From: Alentia gelatinosa
Taxonomy: Eukaryota; Annelida; Polychaeta; Phyllodocida; Polynoidae
DNA length: 64,000 nt
Direction of reading: 5' to 3'
Assembly: GCA_950022655.1 (NCBI GenBank)
Contig: OX465583.1
Span: forward strand, 32,887,360 to 32,951,359
Shown here: positions 12,276 through 23,751 of the stretch, one piece after another
How the letters are laid out: every line of letters begins with the position of its first letter
Position numbering within the stretch: the first letter of the stretch is position 1
Program-made: the position numbers and the translations under genes
The notes under the pieces: generated by a model
What the model saw: the letters and a program-made list of their open reading frames with translations, nothing else
The model's database searches: none
Told to the model about the DNA's origin: nothing

Positions 12276-14029
12276 AATTTTGTTTTATATACTGAAATAA
12301 AAACATGGATTTTCAATTTGATAAATGGAAAGCTACACATTTCTGGATGTGAGCATGTGGTATAATGTATCTATTTCAAACCTAGTAATGTTCTAGCTAG
12401 ACATAACCTAGGAAACTTGTGACTAACGCCTGTGCCCAAGAGTTAAAAGACCAGCATTGGTGACAATGACGGTCACTTCTGTTAAATATATTAATGACGT
12501 TAATTATCTGAAGTCAGGGGTGAGACAAAATCTGAAACCATTTTAGGTGATGAGACATGACAAATACGCCATTTGCTAGAATGCCACGTAATTTCGCTTC
12601 GTGAGATCACAACATTATCAAACTCCGGATGCATAAAGAGGAGGTAGATGGGGAGAGAGTGAATACAATGCGAGCGGTATGTGAGCAACTCGCTGGTTTT
12701 AATTTGCAATCCATAAAACAACGACTTGTAGCAGCGCTGAGTAATACGAACACGTAATAACGCCCGCATTCTGTCCACACCACACAGACCACCTGATGAA
12801 GACGGCTGTCACGTACAGGTAAGAGCAATTCCAGACGTGAGGGCAAGACTAAAAGACGGGTCACGCTAAGTGCCACTGGTCAAGGTGGGAGGATTTTAAC
12901 TACACAGGGAATAGAGAGAGGGCAGGATCTCGTAATGGTCTCGTGGACGTGGTGGTATACAATGGAGGTGGACAGCTTGGTAAGAGGTAATTGCATGGCA
13001 TTTCTGAAAAGCTAAATGCATGGTAGGAGGTACCTGCCGAAGGGTAATGGAAGAGGAGAGGGGATGTTGGGCATTCAAGGAGGCAAGTGCATAGTAACAA
13101 TGGTGATATATCATTTGGGCAAGACAGGTAAGGGTATAGTACCGTTGACATACGCTCTTGGTTGGTAATAATGTAATATTTTCCGTTGCCCATTCTTTTT
13201 CAACCCATTGCTCTGGGCTGATATTATTGAATGCATAGTATATATTTGCTATAATCATACAAATCGTGAGTATCCAATCACATCAGTCATATCCAGGGTT
13301 TACAATCGAAAGAGCTGTTATTTGGCAAATGTTTACTGCCAATGAAAAAGGTATGTCGAGTTCATCAATTCAATATAATTAGAATTGAGGGCAGAAAATT
13401 ATGACTTCTGGAAATGTTATCAATATAAGACATACCAAGGATGGATGCAAGGTATGCATAAGCACAGATGCATCATTAACGGTATGGGGTCAGTAGCCTA
13501 CTGAAAAATGTACTCCCCGCACTCCATTCTTTTAGCAGTATATTAGAAAAGGTACGTATGCAAGATTTCCAAAGAATTTAACCCTCCCTCATTGCGTATG
13601 TACCTTATGGATGGCCCAGACTTAGAGCAAGGTAGGGGGCATTATATGTCTCCAGGCATGGTAAATTGCTGAAGTCTGGTAACAGGTAACAGCCAGGTGA
13701 GACGCCTGGGCCCGGGAAGCGGCGGGTCGGAGGTGAGGGTGTACATGGCTCCGAGCCGGCAGCGTGGGCCCACCTAATGACGTCATCAGGTGTATTGGGT
13801 TATACCTATTAGCGGCGGCAGATGGCGTGCTGGTGGTGACGGTGGTGCAGTCGGAGGGTGGGATAGGTAAGAAGAAGGCAGGCTGTGGCGCTGGCCCACT
13901 GCTGATTAGACATTCAGTCTGGTGTCTGCCACCACACACTGCCGCCCTATTATCGCCCGGGATGTGTCAGCCGCAATCTCAGACTGCCCTAAGCATGTCA
14001 TATTACCTTGACAATAGTGTGTCAGCACA
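12276..14029. other. no recognised gene (1.75 kb)
   Basis: Contains G-rich plus-strand stretches (12.9-13.2 and 13.7-13.9 kb) that leave long minus-strand frames of up to 120 codons (12896-13258). These are proline/histidine/leucine-rich and overlap each other in two phases, so I attribute them to composition. A short CpG-rich patch lies at 13710-13770. Confidence 0.55.
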
Positions 14030-14610
14030 GGTGTCACTTTAACCTCACCACAACTGTCAGTGTGTCACCATTACTTAACCGTATTCTATATGTGTTAATA
14101 TATTCCAACACCACTGCCAGTATTCCAGCATGGGCCATTGACAGTATGGCATCACATCATTTAGTAGTCTAGTACCAGGTTCTCAGCCCACTGTCAGAGT
14201 GTCACCATAACCTATATAAACCATACTATTGTGTTAATATGTTATTAATGCTATACTATCACACTGCTTATGAAACTCAATTGGTACTGGTCAAGCATTT
14301 AAACCAGTCCACTTGTGAGCTGAGCTTTGACCACTCTAGATAAAAGATTTTAAAAAATACATTGGCATTCTACTACCAATATGCCAATATATCATCAGCT
14401 CACTGTCAACATGTCAGCCTTAATCCCAACTATCAGAATTCCACTACATCATCATCCCACCCTCACTGAACTATGTCATCGGCACAGCACACTCAGTGTC
14501 ACTGGACCCTCACCTCAAGCTATCAGTAACTGTTTATCATCACATCCTCGTCCGACTGTCATTGTGTCACCTCACCTTCAGTCCAATGACCATACCTAAC
14601 CTGTCAGTGT
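14030..14610. repeat. about 30-bp C-rich minisatellite, block 1
   Basis: Diverged tandem units built on the pattern TGTCACCTTAACCTCACC plus CATTCTCA-like spacers, on the plus strand. The same unit resumes at 15165-15660, so the array is split by about 550 bp of different sequence. Confidence 0.75.
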
Positions 14611-14984
14611 GGTACAGCATCCTTGCCTATACTCAGTATGTTGCCTTACCTTAGGCATATTGGGCAAAACACCTTCAAAAGTAAAACCTATGTCAATTTC
14701 CTGGAAATCGATCGTGATGATCTCCAACTGTCGTAAAACGCATACCTAAATTGAAATACGGGGGTCACCGTGCTAGATTCTGATTTAAAGAACAATGTTA
14801 TGATAATGTTATAAAAAGAATATAGAAAGATTGTTCATTACAAAGTAAAGTCCATCACAATAACAGACTATAAGAAATAGATACAAATGTAGCACTATAC
14901 ATTTCAGTTTTGAAATTCAGTTTTTCTTTAGCACTATCAATATTTTACACACATAATGTACATGTATTTCTGGACATTATTTGC
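14611..14984. other. sequence interrupting the minisatellite
   Basis: AT-rich non-repetitive DNA inside the split 30-bp array. No gene is seen. Confidence 0.5.
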
Positions 14985-15145
14985 GACGATTCAGTTCCAT
15001 CAGTGTGGCATACCTTGTATTTCTAGCGCTTGGATGCGATGGATCCGTCGAAGTTAGGGTAAAATACCGTCGATGGGACATCGATTGTCCCATAAAACCT
15101 GTGCGACGATCTCGTCCCACCAGTGGAGTCGGGTGTCTACCGTGT
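14985..15145 (-). repeat. fragment of the TTAA-flanked palindromic family
   Basis: The reverse complement aligns with the interior of the element at 29052-29744 (around 29110-29210). It shares the AAGGTATGCCACACTG stretch, the GATCCGT/GTCGCA motifs and a GGGGTAA-type segment. It lies within the interrupted minisatellite and may mark the insertion that split it. Confidence 0.6.
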
Positions 15146-15164
15146 TACTCTAGCTTACCTCCTC

Positions 15165-15660
15165 TTCACCCATGTATAGCCAGCAGAATATCTCGCCTTC
15201 AGACCAACCACATCACATTGCCTCAACTACTGCTCTTCTTTTGTCACCCCACCCGTACTCTACTCTCACTCTGTCACCTCAAACTCACCCCATCCTCATT
15301 GATTCATTTCAACCTTACCTTCTCCCACTATACCACCTGAATTCAGCCTTTTTTTGTCACGCGTTTCTCACCCGTCATCATTGTGTCACTTCAGCTTCAC
15401 CACTTCCTGACTGAGCCAGGTTAATCTCACCCTATAATCAATCTGTCACCATAACCTCACCCCATTCTCAATGTCTTACCCTATCTCCACCCACCATCTC
15501 TGCACACATTATGTTTCCCCATAACCTCAACCTATTCTCAGTATCTCACTTTAACTTTAGAACCATCTTCACCATGTCACCTTAACTTCACCCCCATCCT
15601 CTTTATGTCACATTAGCTTCACCCATAATCAATATCTCATCTCTCGTACACGGGTTGAGA
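15165..15660. repeat. about 30-bp C-rich minisatellite, block 2
   Basis: Resumption of the array at 14030-14610, with units such as GTCACCTTAACTTCACCC. The plus strand is pyrimidine-rich and purine-poor, which generates chance serine/threonine/proline/histidine frames. Confidence 0.75.
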
Positions 15661-16254
15661 TGTTTTATCCAATGCATTGCCACCCCCACGAAAACTCAAA
15701 ATGGCGATGTGACCCTAAGCAGAGTGATGATGGCCGAGACAGATGTGCATGTGTCAATGGGAGAGTGGAGGTATCGAGGCGGGTGTCGATGATGACGATA
15801 AGACATGGAATACGGTAAAGTTATAGGATGGAGGGCTAATACGTAAAAAGGTGTATGGATCGGAATAGCTGTGAGGGTATGAGGCAGCTATAAACAGGTC
15901 AGCTGAAGATAAGGATGGAGATGTGATACCCAGGCCAGGAAGGGGTAATAAATCAACTGAGAGGGTGGGTAATTAAGTGTGAAGAAGCGGGTTGCTGATG
16001 CAACGATTGGTGTGAGCCTGAGTGTGAAAGAATCAGTAGTGGTTTTTTGCTGGGATGCCCAGCCTCAGTCCTTCCCATCAGTGCTCGCTGATGATGAGGA
16101 GGAGGCCCCTGTGTTGGATGGAGCAGGGCCGTGCGCAGAAAACATGAACCGTAAACGCCACCGCGGTACTCACAGCAAACACAAATCCCACCCGAGCAAA
16201 GGCTATATCTCATGAGCCCTGGCCATTGCTGTCATAGGATATACGTATACTCAC
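15661..16254. other. intergenic or intronic; possible first intron
   Basis: Directly downstream (minus strand) of the candidate exon at 16255-16329, so it would be the start of its intron. Open frames on both strands at 15953-16215 (86 and 78 codons) have no recognisable domain. Confidence 0.4.
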
Positions 16255-16329
16255 CCCTTTAACGACATTGGATAGTTTGGTGTTGGCCTTGTTCCGTTTG
16301 CTGCCAATGTACCTCTTATAACACTGCAT
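16255..16329 (-). CDS. candidate first coding exon (25 codons, partial)
   Basis: On the minus strand an ATG in a strong context (GGCACCATGC) opens 25 codons beginning MQCYKRYIGSKR and rich in lysine, asparagine and threonine. They run straight into GTGAGTATAC, a near-consensus splice donor (intron would start at 16254), leaving phase 0. An in-frame TAG lies eight codons upstream, so this ATG is the first in its frame. The sequence upstream (16330-16500) is CpG-rich, as expected for a 5' UTR/promoter. A competing frame also open through the donor (67 codons to 16454) is arginine/alanine/proline-rich and looks compositional. I do not recognise the protein and cannot see its next exon. Confidence 0.4.
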
Positions 16330-16500
16330 GGTGCCGGGTAACCGTGCTCGCTAAGTGGGCCTGGCATGTAAACAGCTCCGTGCTGCGCGCTGCCGTCAGC
16401 GGGCCGCCACTCCGCGCGCACGCTGCCGGCAGGGGGAGCCTCGACGCCGGTCACAGACTGGGGGCATAGCCAGCATGCTGCTGCTCCGGCCCTGTCGAGG
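16330..16500 (-). promoter_or_regulatory. CpG-rich putative promoter / 5' UTR
   Basis: Dense CG dinucleotides (for example GCGCGCACGCTGCCGGC near 16415) in a window otherwise poor in them, immediately upstream of the candidate minus-strand first exon. No TATA box is evident. Inferred from composition and position only. Confidence 0.35.
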
Positions 16501-17400
16501 GTAGCACGGTGTATGTAGGACGAAGTGTGTGTTGTGACGTATGTGGGACGTAGTATATGGGAGAGTGTGACGTGAACCGGATGTACTGTGTCGGATACCT
16601 CGACGTGTATAGGAAGCCCTGTTTAGGATGCCGTAGGTTGTGATGTGTGTAGGACGTACTGTGTAGGACACTGCGATCTATGTAGGATGCCCTGTGTAGA
16701 ATAGTATGTCGTAACTAGGACGCTCTGTCTAGGACAGCATGAACACTGTGCATGTATACCGTATTTAGGACAGGTTGACATAAGTAGGGCCCCTGACCTA
16801 GGATGAAGTGTGCAGCAAAACGTATGTAGGACCCTGTGTAGGGCAGGGTGTGCAGGATAACATATGCAGGTTGCCTTGTGTAGAACTGATCTGCAGGCCG
16901 AAGTAAAGCCAGATTATGAGGTAAAAACTGCCTGTTGTAGAAGATATTATATGGGATGCAGATGTGCTAAATGCTGTGGTGAAGGATGCTGTTCGCACAA
17001 CGTTGAGACTTGGTATTAATGTTGTTTATGCAATACTGTTTACAGCATCCTTGTGCAAAAGGTGTATGTACAATCCATCATGTATAGGAGACTGTCGTAC
17101 AGATAATGATTTGTACAAGATGATGTGTATATCTGTAAAGAGTTGAGGACACTCTTTACAGGGTTTCTACTGTAGAAAGAACAGTTTGTAGTCCACTCAG
17201 TAAAAGAATCACGCTAGATATTGAAGGAGTCCATCTGTAAGACAGCCAACTCAGGACACTCTGCTGAGGTTAGTCTGTTTAGGATACGGTGTGTCGGATA
17301 CTGTTTCCAGGACGCTGTGAGTAGAAAAGATTCTGTGAGTAGTATTAAATGATGTTGTGAGTAGGTCCCGTGTGCGGTATGACGCTGCATGTACCAGTAT
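16495..17400. repeat. degenerate GTAGGAC-type minisatellite
   Basis: Roughly 20-40-bp irregular units ending in TGTGTAGGAC / TGTAGGATGC repeat for about 900 bp with heavy divergence. Order decays toward 17.4 kb. No gene is seen inside it. Confidence 0.7.
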
Positions 17401-17830
17401 GCCCTACACTGGACTCCCGCTGCAGTGTGCCGTTAGAACAGAACTGTTTACACCAGCTCGCTCCTCCTCCTCGTGGTAAATATGTCCGCACAGGCCGGCT
17501 GTCCTGGCAGCACTGAGGCGCGCCGACCTCCCACTCTCCACCTCCTCACGCTCACCCTGCTGCCTCCGGCCGCCGCGGGCGTCGTTGTCGTCGTTGCCGC
17601 TGTCGTCGCGGTTGTCGTCGCGGCCGTCGTCGCGTGGAAAGCAGCGACGCTGTGCGCGGGTCTGGGTTCGTGTGAGGCGGCGTCCGACGCGCGGGGCGCT
17701 CAGTGGTGAATGAGCGTCCGGGAAGAACGTGCAGTGCTGCGTCTGCCCCGTGAAGCCCGTCGCCCATCGGCCAGACACCTTTGGGTGCCGACCAGGGGTA
17801 CCGACCGTGTTTCGACGTCACCACCACCGC
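17401..17830. promoter_or_regulatory. second CpG-rich island with ambiguous ORFs
   Basis: The most CpG-dense stretch of the window. It includes a GTCGTC/GTCGCG triplet-like run at 17580-17635. A plus-strand frame from ATG 17482 to TGA 17709 (75 codons) would give a hydrophobic valine/alanine stretch resembling a membrane segment. Minus-strand frames across the same bases encode arginine/aspartate-rich products. The triplet run creates both, so I call it a CpG island that may hold an exon, not a gene. Confidence 0.35.
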
Positions 17831-17839
17831 CACTTTACG

Positions 17840-19160
17840 TAGGCCTACTACTATGAGCCTTTCCAATGGTAGGCCTATCCACTGGAGGCTTGACATGTGG
17901 TAGGCATTTTAGTGCAAGCCACTTATAGGCCTTCCAGTGTAGGCTTAATCATTTGTAGGCCTTCTACTATAGCCTCAACCAACGAGTAGTTACCAATGAC
18001 AGGTCTTCCATTCTAGGTGTGACCATTGGTCTAGACCTTGCATTAGGAGGCCTGACAATTCATAAGCCTTCCACGTGGCCATCGGTGTGCCTTTCCACTG
18101 GTAGGCCTTCACATTAGTAGACATGTTCGATGTAGGTTTGTCAACTGATTAACATTCACTGGTAGGCCTTTCCACGAGTAGGCCTGGTTAATTCTTGGCT
18201 GTCTACTGGAAGGGTTTCCACTTTTAATTCATATGTCAGGAGTAGTCCCTGTATGCCTGATCATATCAATATCTCATTTTCGTATTGGCAGGACTCAACA
18301 CTGGCAAACATGAATCTAATCTACCCAATAGGAGCCCTGTCAACTAGTTGGCTTTTTCTCAAATATGATTGTCCAATTCAATGAGAGGCATGCCCTTTGG
18401 TAGCTAGACCTTGCCCGTCTTAAGCATGTCTTCGGTTTACATCTTTTAATCCAGTCTAGTCTACTCCTCTGGAGAGATTATCTACTTGAAAACCTTTTCA
18501 ATTTCGGCCTGGTGCGATCCGTATGCACACTGCATGTAAGTCTGTCGCCTGTTGCGCTTGCCCTGTATCTATAATATTCTTGGCCTGCCCTTCGACAGAC
18601 CTGATGGCTGTTGGGTTTGCTCTTTTCAAGCCCTAACATTATAAATATATCTTCTGATTACTGAGAAGCTTGTTGGGTCTAATGGCCTATCTTATAATGG
18701 TTTTACTTCGCTTGGCCTGTCCTCTGTCTTCTCACATATCTGTCGTATTGTAAACAAATTCTCTATGAGGCCCTTCATCTCCAAATCCACTGCCAAATCC
18801 ATAGATGACCCTGGATATTCCACTGCGCCTGTCCGTTGCCTGGTTCTTTTCTTTAGTGGGAACCTTCTCATCTAGTCCTTTTGTTACATATCTCTGTCCT
18901 CTGGCCGCTTGTAAATTCGTCCTGTTAAAAAAAATCTGCCCTTACCTGAGGCTGGCATTCTGATAGATATTTCAAGCTGCCTCCTTCCTCGCCATTGCTA
19001 GGCCTGCCATATCCTAGGGCATGTTAAATAACTTATGTCGACGAAAGTACAGGGCACAAGGAGACCTCCTGCAAGGGGTTATCATTTGATGATATTCAAG
19101 CTCTTTCGCTAAGATTGTCCTTCGTGACCAATCCATGACCCTAAATTATTCAAGAGGTGT
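17840..19160. repeat. degenerate TAGGCCT-type minisatellite
   Basis: Irregular units around ACTGGTAGGCCTTCCA recur densely at 17840-18200 and fade into GGCCTG/CTTGCC-type remnants up to about 19.1 kb. It appears as an unrelated array on the other side of the CpG island from the GTAGGAC repeat. Confidence 0.65.
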
Positions 19161-19659
19161 GCCTCATACTGGGCCTACCCCACCCACCTGTACTTCACTA
19201 TTGGTGCGTCCTTTCCTGGGCTTTCCTCCACTGGGAATTAAATACATATAGGGCACAGAGTCTACCAAAGCTTCATACTGATTCCCCCAGGAGACTCTGC
19301 GAATTCCATTTAGATGCATGAAGATGGCCCCACTAAAGTCGGGGACCAACCACTACGGTAATCCACTAATTAAACCCGACTCGCCTCCTGGTATTTTGTA
19401 TGGCATAGATGGCATGATGGCCACCCTCCACGACTGGATCGCTATACGCCATATATACATTACTTCCACTAAGCCCATTGCCACTAGAAGCTTGGCCTAT
19501 GTGCTCACATATTAGGTACCGGCCGCCATTTTTCTGGTGCATTGAGTTCTCTCCCTGAACAATATCATGTTTTTATGGATTTTCTTTTCAATTAGATTGC
19601 CATTGTTTGCTCCTTTGCCAATCTCGTATCAAACACAAGAGCACAAAATAGCAGATGTT
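19161..19659. other. no recognised gene
   Basis: Anonymous DNA. Opposing frames at 19164-19349 and 19318-19515 are about 60 codons and unassigned. Confidence 0.55.
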
Positions 19660-20060
19660 TGGGATGGATAACAAAAATGATAGGGCTTATATTACCAACA
19701 GTTTAACTTATCATACAGATTGTTTGGAGGACCCTTGGAGAGCGGTGATAGTACTACAGTCTAGCAATGCCAGTTGAAATAAGCCATTTAAAAAGTTTAT
19801 GCATTATATTTTTGAAGGGTGTCATTAGTTTATTTTAAATTGTCATTCATTTTACCCCAAAGAAAATAAGGTATTTGGGAGGTCATGGGAGGGGGAAGGA
19901 GAGTTCAAGGTCGCTCAAAGTTACATGTGACCTGTACTTATATCTATTTTGACAGGGAACAAATTCAGTGGCCACTCTTCCTGCAGAAGTGTCATGTAGG
20001 GTGGGAGACTGCCCTATACAATCACATATTAGTCCAGGTTGGTATTGCCATTGTGTCAGA
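19660..20060 (+). repeat. diverged tandem duplication, unit 1
   Basis: Aligns with 20210-20520 in the same orientation. Shared anchors in order are a TTGGAGGACCC segment, a GTCATTCATTTTA-like segment, TATTTGGG(A/G), GTTCAAGGTCG and GACAGGGAAC. The spacing is about 550 bp and identity is low, so this is an old local duplication. A 61-codon plus frame at 19885-20070 in unit 1 is not preserved in unit 2, which argues against a duplicated exon. Confidence 0.6.
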
Positions 20061-20209
20061 TACACGGTGAGATAGCTCTATGGGTCATAGCATACCCAAA
20101 TTCAAATAGACCTGTGGTTGGTCTGAGCCAATCCGGTTGGTTTTGGTATCAAACAATAAAGTAGATATCATACTTTCTTGTTCCAAAGGGGACAATTGTG
20201 TAAGCTGGA

Positions 20210-20520
20210 CAGAAAAAAACATAAATGACTGAACTCAGATTACCTTTACTTAATTAAACTTGCCACACATACTGCTTGGAGGACCCCTGATGAAAAGTAG
20301 TGGTCTCACTGTCAGTTTTTACTTTTTATTGTCATTCATCTTAAACGAATGTAAATAGGTTATTTGGGGATCTCATGAGGGAGAGAGGCTTGATTTGTAA
20401 AGTTCAAGGTCGTTCAGAACATCCCTCTCCCTGTCCTATTATTCATTTGGACAGGGAACCAGTCTAAATTTTCATGCCGTTTCGGCACTAATTTCTGCTC
20501 CAACTCAGTGGCTCATGGCA
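20210..20520 (+). repeat. diverged tandem duplication, unit 2
   Basis: Second copy of the segment at 19660-20060, with the same anchor order and internal length differences. Confidence 0.6.
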
Positions 20521-22690
20521 TTGTATGTAACCGGATAGCAATACATGAACACACTAGAGTAAGCAGTGTGTTAATATTGAAAATGTGGCATAGTGTTTGG
20601 ATGCATATAGGATGAGATAACACAAGATAACGATATATGCTTCTCTTACAACAGTTATCCCTGGTTGGTACCTCAACCTTTCTACTGATGTGGTGTTGCC
20701 TGGAGACGTGGCGTGGCCTCTACTGCCTATTAACAATGACAATTTGAACAGAACTAGCCTGATGTTTGTTCAGTTGGTTGAAAGTTCTCAAAGACCTGGA
20801 GCTCATCGAGGAGCAGCTAACCTGGTAGTATACGGAAACTGGCTTACTGTCACCACAGGTATATGATGATAAGATATATTAAACCTCCCTGAAACTATAT
20901 TGTGATACATTTTATCTCTGTAATTTAGTGCGCATCTTGGAGGCAGCTAGTTGAACAAAGTTCAAACAGATGTTTGGATTTGCTATTGTAATACTCGCTG
21001 TTGTCTTATAATACTTTTCTTTCCGCTGCAGGTGGGAGACTTTTGCCAGATCATCCTAAATCAGATTCGCTATTCGTGACGTTTCAGCTCCAAAATTAGT
21101 TCATTTTCCTAGATACACTGGCTAAGAAATATAACACCTTATGTTAGCATGTTTCCTTTTCATAGCTTAGGCTGAAAATAAAATAATACAACGTGTGTTT
21201 CTCCCGAGACCTCTCACAGACGCATATAGGACTTGCCAACTATGGAGGGTATGGCACAGTGAACGAAGGGTATATTTACGGAATATAGCTATCAAGTAAC
21301 AGGGGTGAAAATTCTGCTTCGACACCAAACAAAACAAATGGTGACGGATCAATAGATTATAATAGAAGTTGGCCCCGGATTAAAGTGGTGCTATCGTCAC
21401 GGGTGGCACTGGAGCTAACCCACCCTTCTGGAGGATGACCATGGAAATATAGTTAAAACTCTGTGCTCTATAGTACATACTTTAATTTCAACCTGAAGAG
21501 AGATGAGAGTAAATGTTCATAAAATTTAATGCAATTAACAAAGCTATCACACATGGAAGCTGCTATATTGGAACTATTCCCAGATGAAGAGAGAGGTAGT
21601 TTGCTTACTCTAGGATATTCTTAAATTCATCCTAGATATCGACCGCAACATAGCAACGGCTTTGCCGTGTATACTGAAGCAAGCAAGGCCAGAGAGTCTA
21701 GTTCCAGTAACCATCGACAATCTGGTAGAGAGCAGCCACATCATCACATCTTCTTGGAACCTCATTTGATTAAGCCGACTTTGTAGTGCCATGACCTGGT
21801 TTGGTACCACTAAGCAGAATGAAATAACCAGCATTGCCACACTGTCTCATTATACAGATGGATACATTGCTGCTGTGATTACAATGCAAGACCAGTGGGG
21901 CTGAAAATCATCAATAGAAAAATGTCATTACAGTGTCATAACTGTAGGTAGGAGCATACATGTATCCTAGGTTACATATCGACAAACGTTAACAGATCGG
22001 TCTTGTACGCTGGTGATACGGGCAAGCTCGCATGTGGGAATGTAATTATGTATTTCGGTGGTTTCGTCGTTACAAGTAGCGGTATAGGCATGTGGGATGA
22101 AAAGTATAAAACACCACTCGTTAACGACCACATAGGCGAAAATGCTAGATCGTACCTTACGAATGCCCGTCGGTCATTTTGGTATATGGCTGGAAAAATA
22201 TGTGGTGTACAAGGTTGGATGATATGGACTATAGACAAGAGAATACCATCGATGTTATGGAAACATAGACATGAACTGGAATGACCATTTTGACAATTAA
22301 ATTCTTTTCCCAGAAATGATACACTGGGGGTGCTCTTACCTCTATTTTTGCGGAAAATGAACTAGCATGGTTATAGTAATCAATCACAACAAAAACGTTC
22401 TGATGGAGTAATTGATGCTGCACTATTATATATTCGGGGATATGCGGCCCTGCCTGTAAGTCAATATATATGCAGCCATAGACATGGCCGCTACCTGGGA
22501 AGTAATTAACTGCCTTTCGTAACGGACTTGGGTTGAGATATTCTGCGGCGCGGGGGAACAAAGCCTGGCTATCGCAGCAGGGGTCGTCGGTTACATGACT
22601 TATTTCTGTTATTGGCCTGGCTGCGTGATTACCAACCGGATCTGCAGATAAGAGCGAATAAATTAACGTCCGTCCCCCGCCCGCCTATAC
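20521..22690. other. no recognised gene (2.2 kb)
   Basis: Anonymous DNA. At 21972-22284 both strands are open for about 90 codons, and a 110-codon minus frame lies at 22229-22561. None shows a family motif. The stretch 22600-22690 keeps more CG and homeodomain/GATA-like words (GATTACC, GATAAGAG, AATTAACG) just before a CTCF-type motif. Confidence 0.5.
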
Positions 22691-22702
22691 GCCCTCTGCT
22701 GG
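22691..22702 (-). promoter_or_regulatory. CTCF-type motif
   Basis: GCCCTCTGCTGG matches the reverse-strand CTCF core (GCCMYCTRSTGG) at every position, and GGCC follows. Occupancy is not visible from sequence. A 12-base degenerate motif is expected a few times by chance in 64 kb at most. Confidence 0.4.
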
Positions 22703-23182
22703 CCATGACAAACACTCTCTCGTGACCGATGAGATGTATTTGCTGCCCCCTCCCCACCACAACACACACACACAACACACATTCCCTCTCTCAGTCTCTG
22801 ATCACATGACCTTTTCAGTCATTCTATCTATCATTCCTAAGACGTACAGTGAGATTCATTTCGCTAACTACGCGTAGGATCTAACAAAACCTGTATACTA
22901 TTGTATATAAATGTTTTACTCTTGATTGTATGTTTATATGGATATATATATCACAAACAGTTGCTGCTATCGCCCTTTTAACCTTGTTCAATGGAAATCA
23001 AATATACGCAACGTACAGAGGTATGCTAGAAGAATCAATAAAATGTGCAGATAACCGGCCAGCTGCTGTGCACTTGGCCTTGTATCAACCATGGGGTGTT
23101 AAATGAGTTACAATAGATATCAGTGTCGTGTCTGGAATGGGACCTTTATGACCCAGTATCAGCCAAAAGGTGTTGTATCGTA
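22703..23182. other. no recognised gene
   Basis: Contains a short CA/CAACA-rich patch (22755-22785) and otherwise anonymous AT-rich sequence. Confidence 0.6.
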
Positions 23183-23345
23183 TTCAAGACTCACTCAAGT
23201 CTTTGAATACGTACATCATTAAGAAATAAACCCACATTTTGTAACATGTGGTCTTCCCCTAACACCCGACAGGCCCAGGCATAATGTATGCCGGGTAGGA
23301 TGGGTAGGGTGGTAAGCATATGACACAGGGACTGAAGCCCGTCTA
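23183..23345 (+). repeat. interspersed repeat family A, copy 1
   Basis: Begins with CAAGTCTTTGAAT and ends around GGGACTGAAGCCCGTCTAG. Related copies lie at 28430-28605 and 43385-43535, with a reversed fragment at 46225-46265. No tRNA-type A/B boxes are recognised, so SINE status is unproven. Confidence 0.65.
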
Positions 23346-23404
23346 GGGACACCCTCCGTTCCGACCAAAAATGTCCCAATACGTGGGCTGATCCCTAAAG
23401 GTAA

Positions 23405-23751
23405 AGCCCATAAGACAGCGACATTTTCCACAGATTCTGCCCGATCCGATCACCGATTATAATCGGGAACAAGAATGTCGCTGTCTTATACCCTCAACGA
23501 TGCTTGCCGATCACACCTCTCCAATTTATAGCCTTGTACAGTGACCCGATTGAGATCAAAGACAGCCGCCGGGACCCGAGCTGGGGTGAGCCACAAGACG
23601 CTGGTGTGGAGTCATGAGAAATACTTCAAAGTTTAATAATTTTGGATCCAATTAAGATAATCGGAAATGGTTTTCAGATTCATTATTGCCTCTGTCTCCC
23701 CTATACAAATCGATATAAGGCACTTGTAAATCGGACTAGATGAGGGTAGTA
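23405..23751 (+). mobile_element. 3'-truncated copy of the 43.7-kb TIR element
   Basis: About 347 bp aligned to 43728-44069 at high identity (around 90% by eye), starting at the same AGCCCATAAGACAGCGAC terminus. Arms ATAAGACAGCGACATT (23410-23425) and its complement (23474-23489) form a perfect 16-bp hairpin just inside the end. The right half and right terminus of the full element are missing. Confidence 0.85.

Noticed and set aside
16255..16454. Alternative 67-codon frame through the candidate exon
   Set aside because: Arginine/alanine/proline-rich composition follows the CpG-rich DNA. The other frame has a better ATG context and an upstream stop. Kept only as an alternative.
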